DNA of 64,000 nucleotides, from contig JAEUWY010000023.1 in the NCBI GenBank assembly GCA_022059125.1, positions 248,001 through 312,000 on the forward strand, read 5' to 3'. The DNA is from Corynespora cassiicola. Lineage: Eukaryota > Ascomycota > Dothideomycetes > Pleosporales > Corynesporascaceae. Positions 57,637-64,000 of the stretch are shown here, in pieces. Under the pieces are notes generated by a model that saw nothing but the letters and a program-made list of their open reading frames with translations, did no database searches and had not been told where the DNA came from. Position numbers and translations under genes: made by a program. Numbering within the stretch: the first letter of the stretch is position 1; every line of letters begins with the position of its first letter.

Positions 57637-60600
57637 CGGGTTTTCAGCTTTGAAAAAAAAGGTTGGGGGGAAGCACGAAGGGGATGGGAAACCACCTCCG
57701 CCGAGCACACGCGCGTGTCACTGGCAGCTCGTGCGACAGGAAATTTGCCACGGGCGCCCCGTTACCGAAACTTTGGTATGGGACCCTTTACAAATTGACG
57801 ATTGATTGAGCGGCGTCATGCGAGGAAACCGCCCGTCTGTACCGTTGAGCCAGGGTGAGCGAAGTGCACTTGTGTAGGTAGGTACATGCTGTACGGCCCT
57901 GGTAGATACATGCGCACCAAGTGACAAGCCTAGGTCCGCTTGGTCAATCTTCTCACGTGGCGCCAATAGCAGGCGTCGGAAGCTCGCCTGGAGACGCTGA
58001 AGGGGAAAAAAAAAAGATTGGCAGAAGGAGGAAAAAATCGATAGGTTAGGTATCCAGACCCTCGGAGAGCATGGTTCACGAATCCGGAAAGCGGAAATAA
58101 CCTGCGTCCCTTCGAAGGAGACGGACGCGTAGGGGAAATGAGGGCCATGGAGTCGAGGGTCGCAAATGCGGATGGCTAGGCTTGGCCGGCTGGTGGGCTG
58201 GCTAGCACAGACAAGCGCATCCGCACCCGAGAGGAGTGGAACCGTCATGTCGGCAAGGTAGTCCAGGATGGCCATGAACGGCGGGTGCGCGCGCAGCCCC
58301 CTCCTCTTCCGTCCCCTACGTGGGCCGCCCGCGAGAATGCCGCGGGTTCCAGGCAGGGGTACAAGGGAGCAGGGCGTCCCCTCCCTCGAGGATATACACG
58401 TGCGGGTTAATCGACATTGATTAATATGTGAAGTCGGATATCAACGTCTCTGGATGTGGTATGGATAGAGAGCGAAGGAGCGCATAATTACAAGGCGCTC
58501 GAAATAGAATCGTTGCTCCCGCTCTTAGTCCCTGTCGAAAGACTGGCAAGTGGTGCGAGGGACAACCATCGAAGACGCATACCCTTCCGCCCTGACTTCC
58601 CAGAGATTGATGAGCTTGATGATCATGACTTGAAAATGATTGATGTGACGGGCCTTGCCTTGTCCCGGAGACATGCTGCCGAGTACGGCAGGCGGGCGAC
58701 ACCCGCATGCGAACTGCAGGTGTGCAGGCTGCAGAGGTGCATTCTCTCTTTTCCATAACGCGCTGTCATTTCCACGGGCCCTCGCGCAATCTTGCTCAGC
58801 GAATACAGTCGAAATGGCACGGCGCACCTTGGGGAGAGGAAGCAAGCAGGACGTCGCGAGCAAGCCAGCCACAAGCCACAAGAAAGCCAGCCGTTGCTCG
58901 TCGTTGTAGGCAAGCCTAGACCTTGCCTGCACGACAGCTGTAGCGACAGCGGCGCCGTCCGATCGTCCCGGTGTCAAATTTCAAACTCTAAAAACTCTTC
59001 CTTCCCAGGGAACGCATACACGGCTCGCAATTACCTATCGATACGAATCTTCGCCGTCGAACCATTATTGACTTTTTGCCCTGCGCGAAGGAATCTGCTG
59101 TGCAGAAGGAGATGAATGCTGGCTTCGGGATGGATGGACGGTCCCGTGTGCTGCGTATAGCGATGCTGTGATTAATCGATAGTCTAGCCAATGGCAACTT
59201 GCCCCTCAATCCTTCAAGAGACAGATCCGCGCTAGAATGAAGGCGGTTTGGCGTTCGGAATCCGCTTCAATAATGGCGGTGCGCGGACTAACTACATGTG
59301 GGGAAGGTGCTGGGATGGAAAGGCATCACAAAAGAAGTTGTGGCTAATTAGCCAAACTTCTTTCGCGACTTAACTTTGCAGGATTGGAAGATAATTATGC
59401 GACTTTGAAGCCGAAACGCCTTAGCTCGGGAACCGTGCGTTTGGCACGGTGAATGGCAACTGCACGTGCGCGGATAAATGTCTTCTAGCGACTTTCTAGA
59501 AGGGTGATGCATCAGCTCATAAGCCGGCTACTGTGGACCCGGCTGGATGTTGAGGGGTGGGAGCCGTGCCAGCTGAAAAAAGAAAATCGATGATGCAGTG
59601 ACCATGTGGTCACAACATTAGCCGCCCTGTTCGTCAGCATGTTTCCAGCCTCTTGCTTTGTGATTGGCGGCATCCCTGCGTATACCCTTGAGCGCGACCG
59701 TGATAGTGGGATTTCCCGTTTCGGAGACGGGTAGTGCTCCCATTTGCGTGAGCTGTATCAAGACCGCCCTTCGTGCAATGCTATGCAAGAACAATTGGCC
59801 TGTACAACCCGAATTATGTAGCTGGTTGCCTTGGGATAGATTGCCAGCGTCCTGAAACCATTCTTGTGGTGCTGGCGGTGTGGTGAGGGAGGTAGGGTAA
59901 AGGCCGCGAACCTCGCGCAAGACCCATACGTGCAGGTGATCATGCTGGGATCGTACAACTGGGGCTATCCAGGAATCCTTCTGAAATACGCTACTGGACG
60001 GTAGTCTGTCTCGTAGAGCTTACGGCTTCTGCACTTTGCCCGCCCGCGTCCCATGCCTCACGCTCGCGCGTGGCATGGCGGGGATTATCACCTTCTAGCG
60101 CTCTTCCAGAATGCCGCCAGTGCTTCGAGAAGTCTCGCGTACAGACCCATATGACGAGATGGCTTCGGCTTCTGCGAGCTTGGCTGCATTTTCGCGGTAT
60201 CAAGTACATTGGTGAGCTCATAGTTGATTCCCCGGAGACCGAAATGTAGGCTGCGCTAAACCACTTTGGTACATATATAGTGGAGCAGGGACCAATCAAG
60301 GCATTTGAGGTATGACGCTGAGGTCAGACCCAGATCGTGCGAGTTTATCGTGCAAGAGGATTGATTCGCCTGGTTGAGGATTGGGTCCGACCCAGAAAGA
60401 CCTGCAGGTACCTGCAACTACCCTAGGGATCCGTTCGTACATGCGCCCCATATGCATGCTCGGGGTCTCGATAGTAGACTCAGAATTGAGGCTCGCGGAC
60501 TCTTGCTCTTAGCTGCTCTCGTTATTTCCCAAGGTGGCCATTGATACCTCTCGGACAGTTTCCGTACCTGCATCTTAGGGCTGGTCATAAATCCACACAG

Positions 60601-62783
60601 GCAATGCTCTCGTAGCTTGCAGTGCCTCTAACATATTCGGTCGTATTGATCGATGTCCCAAGCTCTTTGATCCCCTATTAGATCTTCAAAATGTACAAGG
60701 CAGATAGTGCCAATGGAATTCGCATTTTTCCTGTTCGGGCGGCCCCTGCCACGCGGAGTTGCGGCTCGTAGCATTGAAACATCGGCAATTCTGTCCACAC
60801 AAGTCACACGCCTCAGAGTATGATTTCTCCCAAATTTTCAGGCCTTTTGTCCCTTAGGTGCTATCGCCCTCGACGGTTTCCGTATATGCAAGTGTCGAAA
60901 CAAGGCTTGCCCATAGGAAGAGGCTTTTTCGTAGCTCGCATAACGTTTTGCCACTCTCGCCCCGGTCCGCCGGCGGGCCTTGAAACGCAAAGATCCATTG
61001 TGAACCACAAGGCTTTTTCTCTCACCCAGTAAAAAGGTCACTGCCGCATACGGGGTCCGTAATGGTGTTGTAACAATTTCGGGTTAAGGATACGGCAAAC
61101 TTCTGCGCGAGATGGAATCTTGGCTCTGTACAGCATCCCTCGAGACGAGATCTGCATTCGGTGAGAGGTAAAACAATGCAGTATACTATCTTGGGATCAA
61201 CATCTGCGTCTAGACCGAGAATTCAGCCTTCTTGGTGCATGGTCCAATGTAGCTGGTCCTGCGGTGGACCCTGAGATGTATAGTAAGTTTCAAAAGCATG
61301 CAATCAATCAGAAGGTCTCCGGACGTTATGCAATACTTCAATGCCAGTCAGATCACATGCATCCAGACGAACCAAGCTCTGTGATAGGTGATTTTCGAGG
61401 GGACTTCCTATTCAGTGTTTGCTAGGATTAAATACAGCAACTTGCATGACTGACGATGCAACTGGTATCATGTCCAGGCCATGTGTGCAAACAGGAGGTC
61501 GGGCGAACCTACTGCTGGGTTTCTTTACCGTTATCGTTGATAAGGTGGCGTTCGTGGTTCCGTTTAATAGGCTGAGTGGATTGTAGCCAATGAAGCTCAT
61601 TCAGATGGCTGGCCACAGCTCGATCGGTTTTTTGCCGGCCCTGCTCGTGGCAGTGAGAAGCAGAAAGAGTGTTGCGAGTTGAAAGGGGGGATATGAAAAG
61701 GCTTTTGAAAGGTGGTGATGGGACGGTATGGGAGTGGTATGAGGTTGAGGAGGATTCTTGTTGGAGGGAATGGGCTCAGGATCGCCGGGCGTGCACAGAA
61801 AGCAGCCGCGCTAGTCTCGTGTGAGGCAGGAACCACCCGTTACCCCTGTGCTCCACTGTGCTCCTCTCCAGCATACAACCACCACAGCCAGCATCGAGAT
61901 GATACCATCAGCTACCTGAAGTAATTTGTGCCTGTTTGAACCTTTCATGAGCCTGATGGCTGCTCTCAAGCACCTCCTCGCCTCGTCATTGCGGCGCGGG
62001 TCACAGGGTGGACGCTTCAAAAGGAGGCGAAGAGATTCTGAACGATTATTCCATCAATAACAGAACAATCCCCGTGTTTTAAACGAATTAGAAGATACTT
62101 AAAGTCGATAGTGCACCATCATACGCCTCTAGAAACTCGACAGCCCCGCTCACACCACTGCTTTGTTGGGTTCCTATTTCTAAGAGCAACCACCACTAGC
62201 GCAGTACAATTGCCAGCCTCAGGAATACCCCTTCGAACCGGCAAGTTTGATTTTGAATGCCAGAAGCTTGTGTTAAGCAAGTGAACTTGAGGACTGTATT
62301 GAGTTGAGTGTGTCTCGTATTGCTCGACATTTGTGCTTACAGATCTGATTTAGTCAAAATTCGTCCCACGAGCGATTTCCTTCGTTCGAAAACTGTTTGA
62401 ACCGTTCGTTTCTGTGCCTACATCAATATATTATGTGTTTTTGAGAATATTTATGAACGGAAGAGTTGGGTCGGGGGACATGCAGATCAAGGGCTCGAGA
62501 GAATTTGCACACGTCAAGGATACCAACAGGTATTCTCGGTATGACGGCAACTCATGTATAAAACGGCTATTCAAGAAACCCATAAAAAGCCCTGAATATG
62601 GTAGAAACAGACACAGAGTTAGTACTAGAAGGCAGATAGTAATAGATACTTGTTTTACGAAACTTGCTATTCCCTTCCACGGCAAGCTAGTAAAATACAC
62701 TTCGGGGTGAAAACAGGCAAGTGTATCTTGAAACCAAAGGAAACAAATATCTACCAATAGATGGATAACTAGTGATTGACGTT

Positions 62784-64000
62784 TCAATCGTCTTGCCCTT
62801 CGCTCGTAGATGACTCTTCTTCAATCTCCTTCCGCCTTTCCCGCTTCTCGAACCACTTTATCAAGAAGATGGCTGAGAACTGCAACACACTAATACCTGC
62901 CATGACCGAGAACCCCATTTTAAACCTTGGGGCATATTTTCCAACATCCAAGATTACTACCGGAACCCATGCGATGAATGCCTGTCCAAATGTCTGTGCG
63001 ACACCGATTACAATAGCTCTTTCCTCCATATCTTTGTGCATGACCTCGATAGCCCAAGCATACAAGATTGGCCAAAAACCCCATGAGGTCGCATTGAGCA
63101 TGTAACCGAGGAATGTAGCACCATAGTTTGGATATGATGCTACAAGCACCATGCCAATAAAGTTCAGTACAGCTGGAATAACCAGTATTTGCCATCTCTT
63201 GCTTAAGCCATCAGAGAGCCAGCCATAGGCGAGTGTAAAAACCAAGCCTGTAGCCTGAGCAGCTGTAGGAAACAAATTAATCTGGTAGACAGTGAAGCGA
63301 TTGAGTGATTTCAGCCAGACAGCGAAGTAATTCAGCGGCTGTGTCACGATGCAATGGCAACTAAGATGGAACGTCAGTGGCCTGTTCCATTCTGAACAGA
63401 TGGTCTGATACTTACATCAGTGCAAATGTAAATGCATAAAGCGGCCAATGAGTAGCAATCTTCCGTAGCTTGGCCCAACTCAGTGGCACCGGCTTCCTTC
63501 GATCAATCTTCCTCATGCGTTCCAGGTGCATATCGAGGTCCTTCTCCGGCATCCATCTGGCTTTAGTCGTATATGGGTTATCTGGTACAGCATAGTATCC
63601 CCAGAGCGGGCCCCAGATGGATATGATGCCACAGAAAATGAAAAGCCATCGCCATCCTGGGAGACCTGCCGTACCATTCATCCCCCTGTATATGGCTGCC
63701 TGGAGATAGCCACTGAACATGCTAGCCGCGTATGAGGCACTGTAGAATATGGCGATTCGCTTGCTGAGTTCGCGCGGGGTATACCAAGAGCCCATGAGTG
63801 TAAGGACACCGACGGCGAACGGTGACTCGAGCATGCCGAGAATGAATCGCAGCGCAAACACTGTTTTCACATTGGGTACAGCGGCGAAACAGAATGTCAG
63901 AATTGACCAGAGGAGCTCGACTGTAGGCAGGTATAGGGAAGGTCGGACTGTTGAGAGTTAGTGAAGAGAGTTTGGAATATTTAGATGAGAAAAAAGGTGT
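62784..64000 (-). CDS. MFS transporter, allantoate permease (Dal5/Tna1) type, 3' part
   Basis: Two exons are visible, 63947-63416 and 63360-62784; 63948 to the window end reads as intron (CACTAAC branch site, CAACAG acceptor), so the 5' exons lie outside. The visible product is ~370 residues, covering roughly membrane segments 3-12. Signatures: GMLESPFAVGVLTLMGSWYTPRELSKRIAIFYSA, GWRWLFIFCGIISIWGPLWGYYAVPD and FGQAFIAWVPVVILDVGKYAPRFKMGFSVMAG, all typical of the anion:cation symporter branch (allantoate, nicotinate, vitamin or carboxylate uptake). The tail ends KRERRKEIEEESSTSEGQDD. Substrate not decidable. Confidence 0.9.

Larger units (their letters stand above)
55167..62783. other. Gene-poor interval, 7.6 kb
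   Basis: No domain-bearing frame on either strand. 55.7-57.1 kb is rich in short tandem repeats (GTAGGTAG, GTTTG, GGGGT, TGCG). A G18 run lies at 57619-57636. The right half (59-62.7 kb) is lower-complexity promoter-like sequence upstream and downstream of nothing obvious. No tRNA, 5S or transposon ends recognised. Confidence 0.5.

Overview
The window comes from a filamentous ascomycete (Pezizomycotina). Genes carry short introns of about 40-110 bp with GT/AG ends and CTAAC/CTGAY branch sites. The proteins are fungal types: Shr3, Utp13, Tim50, an EDEM mannosidase, a SAT4/rhodopsin-type membrane protein, and an NB-ARC/TPR NLR. I cannot fix the class from this sequence alone. Exon coordinates were derived by hand and checked by splice-site and phase agreement. 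No tool or database was used.

Layout. 1-4.2 kb: end of UTP13, a SHR3-type ER chaperone, and an RRM-like protein. 4.5-9.5 kb: a lower-GC accessory block with a divergent pair, an NB-ARC/TPR NLR (minus) and a SesB-like alpha/beta hydrolase (plus). 9.9-21 kb: nicotianamine synthase, a membrane-anchored YtcJ-type amidohydrolase, a CorA-like channel protein, an F-box-like hypothetical and TIM50. 21.4-27.2 kb: a GH47/PA-domain EDEM mannosidase and a coiled-coil protein ending in a Zn2Cys6 pattern. 27.9-36.6 kb: an NCS1 permease with a TPP riboswitch in its leader, a secreted polyamine oxidase, an acyl-CoA dehydrogenase, an Old Yellow Enzyme and a small cupin. 37.7-42.5 kb: a SAT4-type membrane protein, an AT-rich spacer and an aldo-keto reductase. 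42.5-64 kb: mostly gene-poor, with a SANT-like regulator, a KDEL receptor with a long acidic tail, and the 3' part of an MFS allantoate-type permease.

Most notable. The first coding exon of the NLR (start at 7842, minus) is easily missed. It encodes a short motif (G-D-I-S-V-G-R-D-L-T-I) that matches the extreme C-terminus of the adjacent hydrolase (G-N-I-S-V-G-R-D-F-S-I). Such sharing between an NLR N-terminus and its neighbouring effector C-terminus is the hallmark of fungal amyloid-signalling cell-death modules (the PNT1/SBP, RHIM-like 'PP' type is the closest known precedent). Second, the NCS1 permease is preceded by a complete TPP aptamer, with pairing P1, P2, P3 and P5 arms and the conserved CTGAGA, TGAAC and GCG..AGGA elements. 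It lies in a putative 5'UTR intron, and one candidate splice donor falls inside the aptamer, so the permease is probably a thiamine or thiamine-precursor transporter.
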